Source of the DNA: Planctomycetota bacterium
GTDB lineage: Bacteria; Planctomycetota; UBA1135
Length of the DNA stretch: 64,000 bases
NCBI GenBank assembly: GCA_024229395.1
Contig: JAAESM010000050.1
Span: forward strand, 184,043 to 248,042
Direction of reading: 5' to 3'
The notes under the pieces were generated by a model that saw only the letters and a list, made by a program, of their open reading frames with translations, did not search any database and had not been told where the DNA came from. Shown here one piece after another: positions 43,644 to 53,300 of this stretch (the first letter of the stretch is position 1; the number at the start of each line of letters is the position of its first letter). A program made the translations under genes and the position numbers.

Positions 43644-44696
43644 CTAGGCCAGGTCCTCGCCGTCGGAAAGGAAGGTCGCGTACAGGTCCAAGTCCTCGAG
43701 GAACTTAGCAGTGCCGCGCGCAACTGCAGTGAGTGGTTCCGAATCGATGGCACAAGGCAGGCCAGTGCTCTTGGAAACATATTGATCCAAGCCTGGCAAC
43801 AACGCGCCACCACCAACGATGGTGATTCCTTGTTCGAGCAGGTCCGAACCGATTTCCGGTGGAGCCATCTCGAGGCAGTCCAACACCGCACGCATGATGC
43901 CGCGCAACGGCGTATCCAAGGCATCGCGGATCTCCTCAGAATTGAGCACCAACTTCCGTGGCATCAAGTTCAAGGAATCGCGACCAGCGACCTCGATGGT
44001 CTTTTCGCTATCCAACGCCCAAGCCGAACCAATGGTCTTCTTGACCAGCTCCGCGGTCAGTGGACCGATCTGCAAGTTGTGGGTCTTGCGCACGAAATCG
44101 ACGATGGCGTCGTCCATGTTGTCGCCAGCGACCTTTACCGATTTGACCGTGACTGGACCACCAAGTGCAAGAATGGCGACCTCTGTGGTACCACCACCGA
44201 TGTCGACCACCATCGAACCTTGTGCTTCGGTAATCGGCAACTCCACACCAAGGCCTGCGGCCATAGGCTCATCGACCAAGTAGACCTTGCGCGCGCCAGC
44301 ACGTTCGGCCGAATTGATCACAGCGCGACGCTCCACAGTAGTGATTCCGGAAGGCACCGAGATCACCACGCGCGGGCGAACCCAGGAGCGACCTTCATGA
44401 GCCTTGCGCAAGAAATAGCGCAGCAACTTCTCGGTGATCTCGAAGTCTGCAATCACACCACCCTTCAAAGGGCGCACTGCTTCGATATTGGTTGGCGTCT
44501 TGCCGAGCATGCGGTAGGCCTCGTCGCCGACTCCCATGCCATCAAGGATCACCTCATTGGTGCCTTTGTACACCGCGACCACAGAGGGTTCATCAAGCAG
44601 GATGCCGCGATCCTGAGAGGCCACCAGCGTATTTGCTGTGCCTAAATCGATGCCGAGATCTTCGGACAAGGAAAACCGACGGAAAAGCCAATCCAT
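43644..44696 (-). CDS. mreB: Rod shape-determining protein MreB (bacterial actin)
   Basis: Actin-like ATPase forming membrane-bound filaments that guide the elongation complex. The N-terminus MDWLFRRFS is an amphipathic membrane anchor. The phosphate-1 loop is DLGIDLGTANTLV, phosphate-2 is MVVDIGGGTTEVAIL, and adenosine contact is GITIVGGGALLPGLD. 350 residues, normal. It heads the mreBCD-mrdA-rodA run. On the minus strand TATACT about 44 bases before the ATG, with TTAACC 16 bases further up, is a plausible promoter, giving a leader of nearly 40 bases, unlike the leaderless genes. Confidence 0.98.
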   Translation of the reverse strand: MDWLFRRFSLSEDLGIDLGTANTLVASQDRGILLDEPSVVAVYKGTNEVILDGMGVGDEAYRMLGKTPTNIEAVRPLKGGVIADFEITEKLLRYFLRKAHEGRSWVRPRVVISVPSGITTVERRAVINSAERAGARKVYLVDEPMAAGLGVELPITEAQGSMVVDIGGGTTEVAILALGGPVTVKSVKVAGDNMDDAIVDFVRKTHNLQIGPLTAELVKKTIGSAWALDSEKTIEVAGRDSLNLMPRKLVLNSEEIRDALDTPLRGIMRAVLDCLEMAPPEIGSDLLEQGITIVGGGALLPGLDQYVSKSTGLPCAIDSEPLTAVARGTAKFLEDLDLYATFLSDGEDLA

Positions 44697-44740
44697 GTTT
44701 GCGTGTAGCGGGGAACCAGAAGCGGTTAATGCTTGTGAGG

Positions 44741-44746
44741 AGTATA
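44741..44746 (-). promoter_or_regulatory. Predicted -10 element of the mre operon
   Basis: TATACT on the minus strand with TTAACC upstream at 16-base spacing. Transcription should start about 38 bases before the mreB ATG. Confidence 0.5.
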
Positions 44747-44779
44747 GGGATTGGCGGGGCTTGGTTAAACCGCTAAACC

Positions 44780-44819
44780 AAAAAGGAGAAGGTCGCCCCC
44801 CATTGAGGGACGACCTTCT
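44780..44819 (-). terminator. Intrinsic terminator of the small-protein/coiled-coil pair
   Basis: On the minus strand AGAAGGTCGTCCC-TCAATG-GGGGCGACCTTCT forms a long stem, followed by CCTTTTT. It lies 21 bases after the stop at 44841 and separates this pair from mreB. Confidence 0.85.
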
Positions 44820-44840
44820 TTCACCTGGGGCCGAAAGGCT

Positions 44841-45095
44841 CTACTCAGAAGCCTCGTAACCGTCCTTGAACATCATGCCGGAACCAAACTGGTGGCCCTT
44901 TGCATAATCGACCAGGACGAGAGCGGCAATCATCATGATGCCGGTCACAATGCTCATGACGACCTCGATTGGAGGGCCTGGGCTTACTTCCTTAGGCTCC
45001 TTGGCTGCCTTAGCCTTCTTTGGCTTAGCCGCTTTGGCCCTCTTACCGCCACCCTTAGGTGCGGCTTTCTTTGCGTTCTTACGACGTGCTGCCAT
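44841..45095 (-). CDS. Small basic single-helix membrane protein, 84 residues
   Basis: Unrecognised. The first 38 residues are almost entirely Lys, Ala, Gly and Arg (KKAAPKGGGKRAKAAKPKKA), a likely nucleic-acid or acidic-lipid contacting tail. One membrane segment follows (IEVVMSIVTGIMMIAALVLVDYA), then a short tail GHQFGSGMMFKDGY. The Lys/Ala-rich tail resembles histone-H1-like bacterial peptides, but the membrane helix makes a cytoplasmic-face anchor more likely. The ORF-track start is a TTG next to the ATG at 45095; AAGGAG lies a good distance before the ATG. It follows the coiled-coil gene by 11 bases and ends at a strong terminator, so the two probably work together. Confidence 0.8.
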   Translation of the reverse strand: MAARRKNAKKAAPKGGGKRAKAAKPKKAKAAKEPKEVSPGPPIEVVMSIVTGIMMIAALVLVDYAKGHQFGSGMMFKDGYEASE

Positions 45096-45106
45096 CAATC
45101 AGCTCC

Positions 45107-45961
45107 TTACAGGCGAGTGGTGACACGGTCGCCGGAAGCGATCATGCCGTTACCAGCCATCTCCAGCGTTGCTGCAGACTTGGACTCGTTGACGGTTTGA
45201 ACGTAGATCTGCCCCTTGTAGGTCGAACCGTTGTAGACATCGTAGGTGAAGCCTGGCTGCACGGAATCATGCTTGCCAAGGTTGATAACGACGTAGGTGG
45301 TGCCTTCGACGGTGTCGACGCTCAACACGGAGCCTTCCATTTGAGGCTGTGCACCGATGCTTTGCAGGTCAACCTTGTAAAGGCTCACGACAGTCTGAAG
45401 CTTGGCTTCTGCGACTGCTGCGCGCTCCTCGGAGCGTGCCAGCTGCAGAGCGAGGTCGGTTGCGCGACCTTCAGCCATGTTCATGGAATCGGTTGCCGAG
45501 TTGGCGGTGGAGTTCGCAGCGTCGCGTGCATCCAGTGCATCGTCGCGCTCTTCACGTACCTTCTCGTACTGGTTGCGAACACTATCCAGGTCGCTTGCCA
45601 GTTGGCCGTTGGTGCCTTCTAGATCACTCAGCTTACCTTCGATGCCAGTAAGACTTTCGCGCTGGTCAGCGTTCTGCTGGCGCTCGGTCTCAAGGCTCTC
45701 GGTAAGAGCGGTCTTCTCAGCATTCAGGTTGCTGTTGTCAGCAAGTAGACGCTGGGACTCAAGAACAGCTTGATCGCGTTGGCTTGCCATTTTCTCTTTC
45801 TCTTCAGAAAGGGAAGTTTCAAGGTCAGCCTTAGCTTGGACTTCTGTCTCATACTGCTTACGGTAGCTGTCGCTTTCTCCAATCAAGGAGGCAGACACGC
45901 CCACGAAGAGCGCTGCTAGTGCAAGGTTTAGGACAACGAAAAATTTTCCGATGGTACTCAT
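45107..45961 (-). CDS. Membrane-anchored coiled-coil protein
   Basis: 284 residues. One N-terminal membrane helix (FFVVLNLALAALFVGVSASL) is followed by a long predicted coiled coil (about residues 35-195, for example KADLETSLSEEKEKMASQRDQAV and LTESLETERQQNADQRESL). A compact C-terminal domain (VLSVDTVEGTTYVVINLGKHDSVQPGFTYDVYNGSTYKGQIYVQTVN) is beta-rich. The last resembles domains in planctomycete proteins with the same FVVLNL start, from memory only. It probably acts in the periplasm as a scaffold. It is transcribed with the small basic membrane protein; its own -10-like site is about 60 bases upstream. Confidence 0.82.
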   Translation of the reverse strand: MSTIGKFFVVLNLALAALFVGVSASLIGESDSYRKQYETEVQAKADLETSLSEEKEKMASQRDQAVLESQRLLADNSNLNAEKTALTESLETERQQNADQRESLTGIEGKLSDLEGTNGQLASDLDSVRNQYEKVREERDDALDARDAANSTANSATDSMNMAEGRATDLALQLARSEERAAVAEAKLQTVVSLYKVDLQSIGAQPQMEGSVLSVDTVEGTTYVVINLGKHDSVQPGFTYDVYNGSTYKGQIYVQTVNESKSAATLEMAGNGMIASGDRVTTRL

Positions 45962-45999
45962 CCCAGGTGGTTCAGACGGGTTTTTTTTGGGGAGGCGGT

Positions 46000-46026
46000 G
46001 CGCAGGATTGCGCGGGTGCCAGTCTA
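46000..46026 (-). promoter_or_regulatory. Predicted promoter and leader hairpin of the coiled-coil gene
   Basis: TAGACT (minus strand, 46021-46026) is a likely -10. The leader then contains GCGCA-ATCC-TGCGC, a short hairpin (46000-46013), and a run of eight A residues (45981-45988). No clear -35. The hairpin could protect the 5' end; this is inference. Confidence 0.35.
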
Positions 46027-46108
46027 GGCGTTCTCGGGCATTGGGTTTACGCCTGTTAGAAGGAAAAATCTATCTATGCCCCCGCAAAGGGTCAAGCAAG
46101 CATCTGAG

Positions 46109-47740
46109 TTAACCATCAGTTGGCTGTGCCGCGGCCACCTGACGCTTGCGGCCAAACAGGCTAATTAGCCCAATAAATGCCGTACATAGGGTCCAAAGAG
46201 GCAGCAATGCCCACCCCCAACTGCGGTAGGCCGTAGCGGTCCCGGAGCTTGGAGCGATTGGCAAATCAGCCTGCCACCATGAAATTTCTCCGGGCGCGGG
46301 GCCTAAATCGACACTGCCGTCGGGGTAAACCAGACAGGTTTGACCAGTATTGGTGCACCGAAGGATGGCTAAACCGCTCTCGAGGGCCCGCAATCGGGTG
46401 GCAGAGACCATTTGATCCATCTCAATGCCGTCGTAACCGAACCAATCCTCGTTGGATAAAATCACAAAGGCCTGGGCACCATCGTCTGCCTGGCTGCGAA
46501 AAGCGCTTTCAAACACGTTTTCCCAGCAAACTGCGCCGCCAAGCCGTGGTAATTGGCCCGTAGCCTGCAGCGGACCGGTCTGCTCGGTGCGACCGAAGTC
46601 TGGGCGTAGACCAAAAGTGCGATGCGCCCAGCGCACGAAGCCGGCGCTTCCGGGAAGGGCCCCTCCCATAGGTAGGCTCTCGCCAAACGGCACCAGCTCC
46701 TGCTTCGAGAAGTGCTGGATCAGGCTGCCGTAGCGGTCAAACAGCACGAACTCGGTGTTGCGCGGCGAATACTCGCCGTCGGGGGCGCTGGCTGCTACTG
46801 GATAGTAGAAATGCGCGCCGGTCAGGAAGTACACCGGACGCTCAGGCGGATTGGTGGCCAGCTCCAAGGCCACTTTGACCATGGTCTTTTGGCGTGTGCG
46901 AACCGTTTCCATGCTGTGTACCTCATTCGGCAATCCAGCCCAAGGCCGACGCATCTCGCCGACGGCCTCCTCTTCCACGCCCGGGAATGGCCACATGGTT
47001 TCGGCCCACAGGAGTAAATCAGGTTGCACCCCCGCCTCAAAGGCTGAGTCGGTGACCTCCATCTGGACCTTGAAGAAATCCGACGCCGACAGGATGCGGT
47101 TTTTGTCCTCTACTCTTACAACCGGCTGAATGCTCAGGCAGCTCAGCGTGCTCTCGGCCTGGACAGGTGGTCGATGCATGACCAGCGCGACGATCAACAA
47201 CACGATCGCCGGAATGGCCAAGGTCTTAGATGCTTGGCCGATTACCACCAACAGCAAGGCACCACCGAAACTCGCGAACAACACCAGCCCCGATTCGCCG
47301 AGCACGTCCGCAAGCGCGATCAATGGCGAGGACTCCAGTGCGAAACCGAGCGACGCCCATGGAACCCCTCCTACCAAGAGGTAGAACCAAGTCATGCGGA
47401 TGTACTCCGCTGCAGGCAGGGCAAACATGGCGGCTAGATGACTGGAAAGACGGCGACTCAGCAAGCGATAGAGCAGACCTTCGACGAACCAACAACTACC
47501 CAAGATGAAGGCGGCGCCGACTGGTGCGAGCGGATGCACATGCACCAAGAAAACGAAGGACAAGCCCCAAAACACCACCCCAGCTAGATAGTCGAACCAA
47601 AGATTCGATTTGCGTTGCCACCCGACATAGCGCAGGGCCACCGCCACGAAGATCAGCGGCCAGCCCCAACCGCCGAGCCAGCCGGGCATTGCCACGGCGC
47701 GGCACAGGGCAGCTAGAAGGTAGAAGAGCCAGGTAGGCAC
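46109..47740 (-). CDS. lnt: Apolipoprotein N-acyltransferase
   Basis: Inner-membrane enzyme that adds the third acyl chain to lipoproteins before sorting to the outer membrane. Several N-terminal hydrophobic helices precede a nitrilase-like periplasmic domain. The catalytic triad is visible as Glu in LLLWAETMWPFPG (about 247), Lys in HFSKQELVPFGESLP (about 346) and Cys in GGAVCWENVF (about 405). The 543-residue length is normal. The start is GTG at 47740; the longer upstream frame does not improve the fit. It follows moeA by 24 bases. It fits with the several lipobox proteins encoded in this window. Confidence 0.93.
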   Translation of the reverse strand: MPTWLFYLLAALCRAVAMPGWLGGWGWPLIFVAVALRYVGWQRKSNLWFDYLAGVVFWGLSFVFLVHVHPLAPVGAAFILGSCWFVEGLLYRLLSRRLSSHLAAMFALPAAEYIRMTWFYLLVGGVPWASLGFALESSPLIALADVLGESGLVLFASFGGALLLVVIGQASKTLAIPAIVLLIVALVMHRPPVQAESTLSCLSIQPVVRVEDKNRILSASDFFKVQMEVTDSAFEAGVQPDLLLWAETMWPFPGVEEEAVGEMRRPWAGLPNEVHSMETVRTRQKTMVKVALELATNPPERPVYFLTGAHFYYPVAASAPDGEYSPRNTEFVLFDRYGSLIQHFSKQELVPFGESLPMGGALPGSAGFVRWAHRTFGLRPDFGRTEQTGPLQATGQLPRLGGAVCWENVFESAFRSQADDGAQAFVILSNEDWFGYDGIEMDQMVSATRLRALESGLAILRCTNTGQTCLVYPDGSVDLGPAPGEISWWQADLPIAPSSGTATAYRSWGWALLPLWTLCTAFIGLISLFGRKRQVAAAQPTDG

Positions 47741-47764
47741 GAAGATGAAAGCCAGAGAGCGTGA

Positions 47765-49012
47765 TTAAGGGTTGGCCAGCGGCAGATAAGCCACGCGGTC
47801 GCCAGCATGCAGATGACTGCCAGGGGTCAAGTAGAGCAAGGCATTGGCATAAGCCAACGAGGTCCAATCGCCGGAGCCGGATTCTTGACAGGGCGTGACC
47901 TGCAATTCGGTGCCATCGTGATCGCCGCTGAGGAAGCATGGCAACCAACGCGGACGTTTATGACTGCGCAACTCGGTGGTGGTGGTGCCGTATCGCAAAG
48001 GTCGCGGGTAAGAAGTGGTGGCACCGCCGAGGCGATCGACCACCAAGCGTCCGAACAACTCCAAGACCGTGAAGGAACTCACCGGATTGCCCGGCAAGCC
48101 AAGCACGATGGTGTTGCCGCGGATGCCGGCCCATACCGGCTTACCTGGCTGCAACGCCACCTTATGGAATAGGAACTCCACTCCGCATTGGGCGAAGACG
48201 CGCGGCATGAAATCCTTATCGCCCATACTCACACCACCTATGGTGATGACCAGATCACATTGATCCAGCGCATTACCGACGGCCTCCATCAAGGCCTCTT
48301 CCTGATCCGGCACATGCTGATCCATGGTGACCTTGGCGCCGAAGCCTTGCAGTTGCAACTGCGAGGCCAAGCGATTGCTATCGCGTACTTGGTGCAACCC
48401 CGGTGTTTCCGAGTAGTGCACGACCTCATCGCCGGTGGCCAACACCGCGGCGGTTGGCTGCGTATAGACCAGCACTTTGCTCGCTCCACAAGAAGCGGCG
48501 GCAGCTAAGTCCCCTGCAGTCAGTCGACGGCCCGCTTTCAGGATGACACGACCTTTGTGCCCCATCTCGCCAGCAGCCCGCACATGCTTATTGGCAGGCG
48601 GCGCGGTTTCGAGCAGCAGTTGGTCGCCCTCACGCTGGGTGAGCTCCACTGGAACCACGGTATCGGCGCCATTTGGCACGGTTCCGCCAGTCATGACGGC
48701 CATCGCTTGGCCACTTTGGATGGTCGGAAGTCCGGATGTGCCTGCATATAACACGCCAATGATATTGCGTGGTGCAGCCCCATCGCTGGAGATGACGGCG
48801 AATCCATCCATTGCGGAACGTCGGACCGGGGGTTCATCGCGATCCAGTGCAACCTCGGCGGCTAATACGCGGTCCAAGGCATCGGGAAGTGAGACTTCCG
48901 CTACCGTCGGCGCAAAAGACTTGCAGCGACTCTCCAACAAGGACAGGGCCTCTGCGTAAGGGAGCAAAGGTTTCCTGTCGGATCCCCGGCTTTTGGTGTC
49001 TTGACTCTCCAT
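47765..49012 (-). CDS. moeA: Molybdopterin molybdenumtransferase MoeA
   Basis: Inserts molybdate into adenylated molybdopterin to complete the molybdenum cofactor. Key segments are RSAMDGFAVISSD, VMTGGTVPNGADTVVPVE, VLATGDEVV, DSNRLASQLQLQGF, ITIGGVSMGDKDF and VLGLPGNPVSSF, all family hallmarks. 415 residues, normal. No other Moco gene is in the window. It is divergent from the efflux membrane-fusion gene; a shared AT-rich site at about 49044-49050 reads as a -10-like hexamer on both strands. Confidence 0.96.
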   Translation of the reverse strand: MESQDTKSRGSDRKPLLPYAEALSLLESRCKSFAPTVAEVSLPDALDRVLAAEVALDRDEPPVRRSAMDGFAVISSDGAAPRNIIGVLYAGTSGLPTIQSGQAMAVMTGGTVPNGADTVVPVELTQREGDQLLLETAPPANKHVRAAGEMGHKGRVILKAGRRLTAGDLAAAASCGASKVLVYTQPTAAVLATGDEVVHYSETPGLHQVRDSNRLASQLQLQGFGAKVTMDQHVPDQEEALMEAVGNALDQCDLVITIGGVSMGDKDFMPRVFAQCGVEFLFHKVALQPGKPVWAGIRGNTIVLGLPGNPVSSFTVLELFGRLVVDRLGGATTSYPRPLRYGTTTTELRSHKRPRWLPCFLSGDHDGTELQVTPCQESGSGDWTSLAYANALLYLTPGSHLHAGDRVAYLPLANP

Positions 49013-49043
49013 TTGTTCCCCCCGTCAACGCGGCAAGATACAC

Positions 49044-49050
49044 CATAATA
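49044..49050. promoter_or_regulatory. Overlapping divergent -10 elements between moeA and the efflux genes
   Basis: The bases CATAATA read CATAAT on the plus strand (toward the membrane-fusion gene) and TATTAT on the minus strand (toward moeA). Symmetric -10 sites of this kind can give bidirectional transcription. The assignment is inferred. Confidence 0.4.
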
Positions 49051-49079
49051 GAGGAACCTTGCGCCAGCTTCCTTACCCG

Positions 49080-50363
49080 ATGATCGCACACCCCCTCCCA
49101 CTCTTTTTGCTGGCCGCTATCGTGCTGGCACCTGCTTGCTCTCGTTTCACGGATTCAGAGGATTCCGGGGACCAAGAAACCGGTACCACCAGCCAAGAAG
49201 AGGGCACTTCCTCCAATGTGGAAGACGAGGGCGAAGACCAAGGCGAAGGTGATTCCCCGCAGGCCAAGAAAAAGGATCCACAACTGGTACGGGTTGCGCC
49301 GTTACGCGTAGGCCCAGTCGAGCGCCTGCTCGAGGCCACCGCCAATGTCGAGTCCCTGGATGTGGTCGACGTCATGCCCGAACGCGCCGAACCGGTGACC
49401 GCTGTATTGGTCGAAGAGGGCGATGCTGTGAAAAAGGGCCAAGTGTTGGCGCGCCTGCGAGATTCCAATGCTAAGTTGGCCGTCGCTGAGGCTGAGGTGC
49501 GTGTCACCGAAGCGAAGTTCGCCATGGACTTGGCTGAGCGCGAGTTGAAGCGTGACCAGCAGTTGGTCGACAATCCCGGGCCTACCGTGATCGTTTCCGA
49601 CCGCGACCTGGAGACACGTCGGCAAACTTGGGAGACCGCCAAGACCGCTTTCCAGACTGCCGAGGTGGCACTGCAGCGTAGTCAGCTGGATCTAGCCCAG
49701 TGTGAGTTGGTCGCTCCGATTGCTGGCACCATCAGCGTGCGTGATATCTCGATTGGCGACATGGCTTCGGTGGGAACCCGAGTTTTCCAGATCACTGATT
49801 TGTCGCAGCCGAAGGTGATCATGTACCGCCCGCAGCGCGAGTTGATGGACCTAAAGGTTGGCCAGCGCCTGACCGCCAAGTCCGAAGCCCTGCCCGGAGT
49901 GGTCGTTCCTGGCGAGATCGAACGCGTGGCCCCGACCATCGACCGGGAGACGGGCACCGTCAAGGTGACCGCCGCTTTGGAACCTGGCGAACTACGCATC
50001 CCTGCAGGAATTCTGGTCAAGCTGGAGTTGGTCCTAGACCGTCATGAAGACGCCCTGTTGATTCCAAAGAAGGCGCTCTTCCATGAAGGCGATTACGTCT
50101 ACTGCTTCGTGGTCCGTGAAGACAAGGCAGTTCGCGTAGAGATTTTCGGCGGTTATGAAACGGATGAAGAGATTGAAGCTGGTGAAGGTACTGAGCTCCT
50201 GGCTAGCGACATGGTGGTCGTGGTCGGCGCCGACCGTCTTGGCGATGGCGATGAAGTCGCGATCGCGGAAGATACGGACTCGGAGGAAAGCGAATCCGAG
50301 GAATCCAGCTCTGCTGAAGAAAATACCGAAGAAGCTGAAGAGACCGCTTCGGAGAACGGCTAA
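49080..50363 (+). CDS. RND efflux membrane-fusion (adaptor) protein
   Basis: Periplasmic adaptor of a tripartite efflux or export pump. The signal is MIAHPLPLFLLAAIVLAPACS, with Cys as a probable but imperfect lipid site (AP before AC). After an acidic spacer comes the biotinyl-lipoyl half AEPVTAVLVEEGDAVKKGQVLARL, a helical hairpin (KFAMDLAERELKRDQQLVD), the second lipoyl half CELVAPIAGTISVRDISIGDMASVG, and the beta-barrel (PKVIMYRPQRELMDLKVGQRL). A very acidic C-terminal tail of about 30 residues (EDTDSEESESEESSSAEENTEE) is unusual. The ORF-track start is a TTG at 49059; ATG at 49080 is more likely. Two RND permeases follow. Confidence 0.9.
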   Translation: MIAHPLPLFLLAAIVLAPACSRFTDSEDSGDQETGTTSQEEGTSSNVEDEGEDQGEGDSPQAKKKDPQLVRVAPLRVGPVERLLEATANVESLDVVDVMPERAEPVTAVLVEEGDAVKKGQVLARLRDSNAKLAVAEAEVRVTEAKFAMDLAERELKRDQQLVDNPGPTVIVSDRDLETRRQTWETAKTAFQTAEVALQRSQLDLAQCELVAPIAGTISVRDISIGDMASVGTRVFQITDLSQPKVIMYRPQRELMDLKVGQRLTAKSEALPGVVVPGEIERVAPTIDRETGTVKVTAALEPGELRIPAGILVKLELVLDRHEDALLIPKKALFHEGDYVYCFVVREDKAVRVEIFGGYETDEEIEAGEGTELLASDMVVVVGADRLGDGDEVAIAEDTDSEESESEESSSAEENTEEAEETASENG

Positions 50364-50365
50364 GC

Positions 50366-53300
50366 ATGAGCGACTCGGAACAACGTAGCGGCATCGGCGG
50401 GCTCTTCGCCCTTGGTGTGAAGCGCCCGGTCGGCATGGGCATGATCGTTGCTGCGGCGGTGGTCTTTGGTTGGATCAGCTTGCAGAAACTGCCGGTGGAC
50501 TTGCTGCCGCCAGTCAACTATCCGTCACTGACGGTGCGCACTACCTACAGCGGCGCGGCGCCGGAAGATGTCGAGGAACGTGTGACCGAACGCTTGGAGG
50601 ACATGTTGTCCACCGTCGGTCATCTGGTGAACATCTCCTCGAGTTCGCGCGCCGAAGTCTCCGAGATCCTCATGGAATTCGAGTGGGGTTCAAATCTGCC
50701 GTTTTTGATACAGGATGTGCGCGAACGTTTGGATCGTGTGTTCCTGCCGAATGGCGTCGATAAGCCGCTGATCTTGCGTTACGACCCAAGTTTGGATCCG
50801 GGGATTCGCGTGGCTCTTTCCGGCGGTTCGGATTTGGTGCGCCTGCGTGATATCGCCGAGTCGGAAGTGGAACGTCAACTGGAAGGCCTGCCTGGTGTGG
50901 CCGCGGTGCGTGTGAAAGGTGGACTGGAAGATGAAGTCCACGTGCTGATCGACCCGCAACGCTTGGCCTTGTTCAAGGTCTCCGGCGAAGACATCCGCAC
51001 ACGCCTGCAAGAAGAGAACCTCAACGTGCCAGGCGGCAAGCTTGAGGAAGGCTCGGTGGAATATGTGGTGCGGACCCTGAACCAATTCCGCAGCCTTGAG
51101 GAGATCGAGGCCTTGCCGATCAAGACGGTCAATCAGACCATCGTCAAGCTGCGCGACTTGGCCACCGTCAAGCGCGCCAACAAGGACCGCGACGTAATCC
51201 AACGTGTTGGCGGCGAGGAATCGGTCGAGATCGCCGTCTATCGTGAAGCTGGTGCCAACATCGTGGCCGTGGCTGAGGAAGTGCGCGTCAAGCTATTCGG
51301 CAAGCCTGTCACGATGAAGCGCGGTCCGCCAAAAGATGGCAGACCGCAAGCTCCCCCCACCCACGTCGCTTCCAAGCTGCCGAGCGACGTCAAGCTGACC
51401 CTGCTTTCCGACCAGTCCACCTTCATTGCCGACGCCATCTCGGAAGTGAATCGCGCCGCCATCTTCGGCGGCATCTTCGCGGTGCTGGTTTGTTATTTCT
51501 TCCTGCGCCGTTTCGGCACCACCTTCATCATTGGCCTAGCGGTGCCGATCTCGATCGTTGCCACCTTCGGTGCGATGTACAGCTCCGGCGTTTCAATGAA
51601 CATCATGTCCCTGGGTGGTCTTGCCCTCGGAATCGGCATGTTGGTCGACAACGCCATCGTGGTGTTGGAATCGATCACGCGCTGTCGGGAAGAAGGCGAT
51701 TCTCCCCACCGCGCCGCCATCCGTGGCGTATCGGAAGTCGGCAGTGCGGTGACCGCAAGTACCTTGACCACCATCGCGGTGTTCGCACCGATCATCTTCG
51801 TGGAAGGGATTGCTGGTCAGACCTTTGGTGACCAAGCGCTGACGGTAGTCGCTTCCTTGCTGATCTCGCTGGCGGTCGCATTGTTCTTCATCCCTGGTTT
51901 GGCTGCGCGGATTCGCTTGTCGGACTCGGATAAAGGCAAAAGCACTTGGAAGAAAATCACCGGTGAACTGTTCCCGCATATGCGCTCGGGCAAGTTCTTC
52001 CGCAACACCGGCCTCAGTAAGAGTAAGTTACTGATTGGCCTTGCCATCGCTGGCCTAGCCGCTGGTGGAGCACTACTCGCGATCATTATCCCTGGCATGG
52101 ATGATGAGTGGATCAAGCCAGGCACCAAGATCGAAGGCAATTGGAGTCCGGTTCCACCCGAGGTACGCGAAACCATTGCAGCAGTGAAACTGTTCGCCTA
52201 CGCATGTTTCATCCCTCTGGCTTGGTTGGTGATCGTTCCATTGACCACCTTGGCCGCGCGCTTCGCCTTTGACCTGTTCGGCGTCGCCTTCTTCTACGTA
52301 CGTGCGATTTTCGCTGCTTTGTTGGCCGTCGTATGGGCGATCTGCTGGATACCGGCAGCTCTCATCAACCTAGTCTTCCGCGCCAATGAAGCGATCTACC
52401 CGAAGGTGCTCAAGGGTGCGATTCGTGCACCGATCCTGGTCTTGCTACTCGCTGCCGCCGTCGCCTACGGCACCTTCCAAGCCGCCGGCAACATGGGCCG
52501 CGAATTGCTGCCGGAAGTCTTGCAAGGCGAGTTCACTGCCGAGCTATTCTTCCCCGCAGGAACACCGCTGACCGAATCGGACCGAATCGCTTCGAGCTTG
52601 GAGCGTTCGATTCGCAAACTGGATGGCGTCGAGGAAACCGCGATTACGTCGGGATCCGACCGTGACACCGTCTCCACGGAAGAGACCGGCCCGCATACTT
52701 CACGCATCTCAATCCGCCTCAATACCAGCGGCAAGGATCCACATGCCTTGGAACTCAACGCTGAAGAACGGATTCGTACTTTGCTCGGCAAGGAACCGGC
52801 GCTAGCACGTTACAACCTGCGTCGCCCGACCTTGTTGGCACTGAATGCACCACTCGAGGTGGATATTATCGGTGACAACCTAGCCACCATCGGCAAGGTC
52901 GCGCGTGATGCCGAAGATGCCTTGAGTGACATCCCTGGATTGGTCGATGTGCGCTCGTCATTGCGACGCGGCAACCCTGAAGTCCGTATCACACCCGATC
53001 GTGAGAAGCTTGCACGGCATAACCTGACCGCAGCCCAAGTCGCCAATCGTTTGCGCTTGGCGGTAGAGGGCGAGACCGCATCCACCTTCCCCGGTCGTGA
53101 TGAACGCATCGACATTCGTGTGCGCGCCGACACCAATGCCCTGAAGCACATCGAACAGCTCAAGGATCTGCCGGTCAACCCCGATGCCGATCACCCTCTG
53201 CCACTCAGCGCAGTCGCTGATTTCGAGATTCAAGACGGCCCTAGTGATATTCGCCATATCCGCGGACGCAGGGCGGCGGTTCTGTCCGCCTCGCTTTCTG

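Noticed and set aside
43530-44645. 371-residue plus-strand ORF
   Set aside because: Antisense to mreB; mirror-frame composition and no motif.
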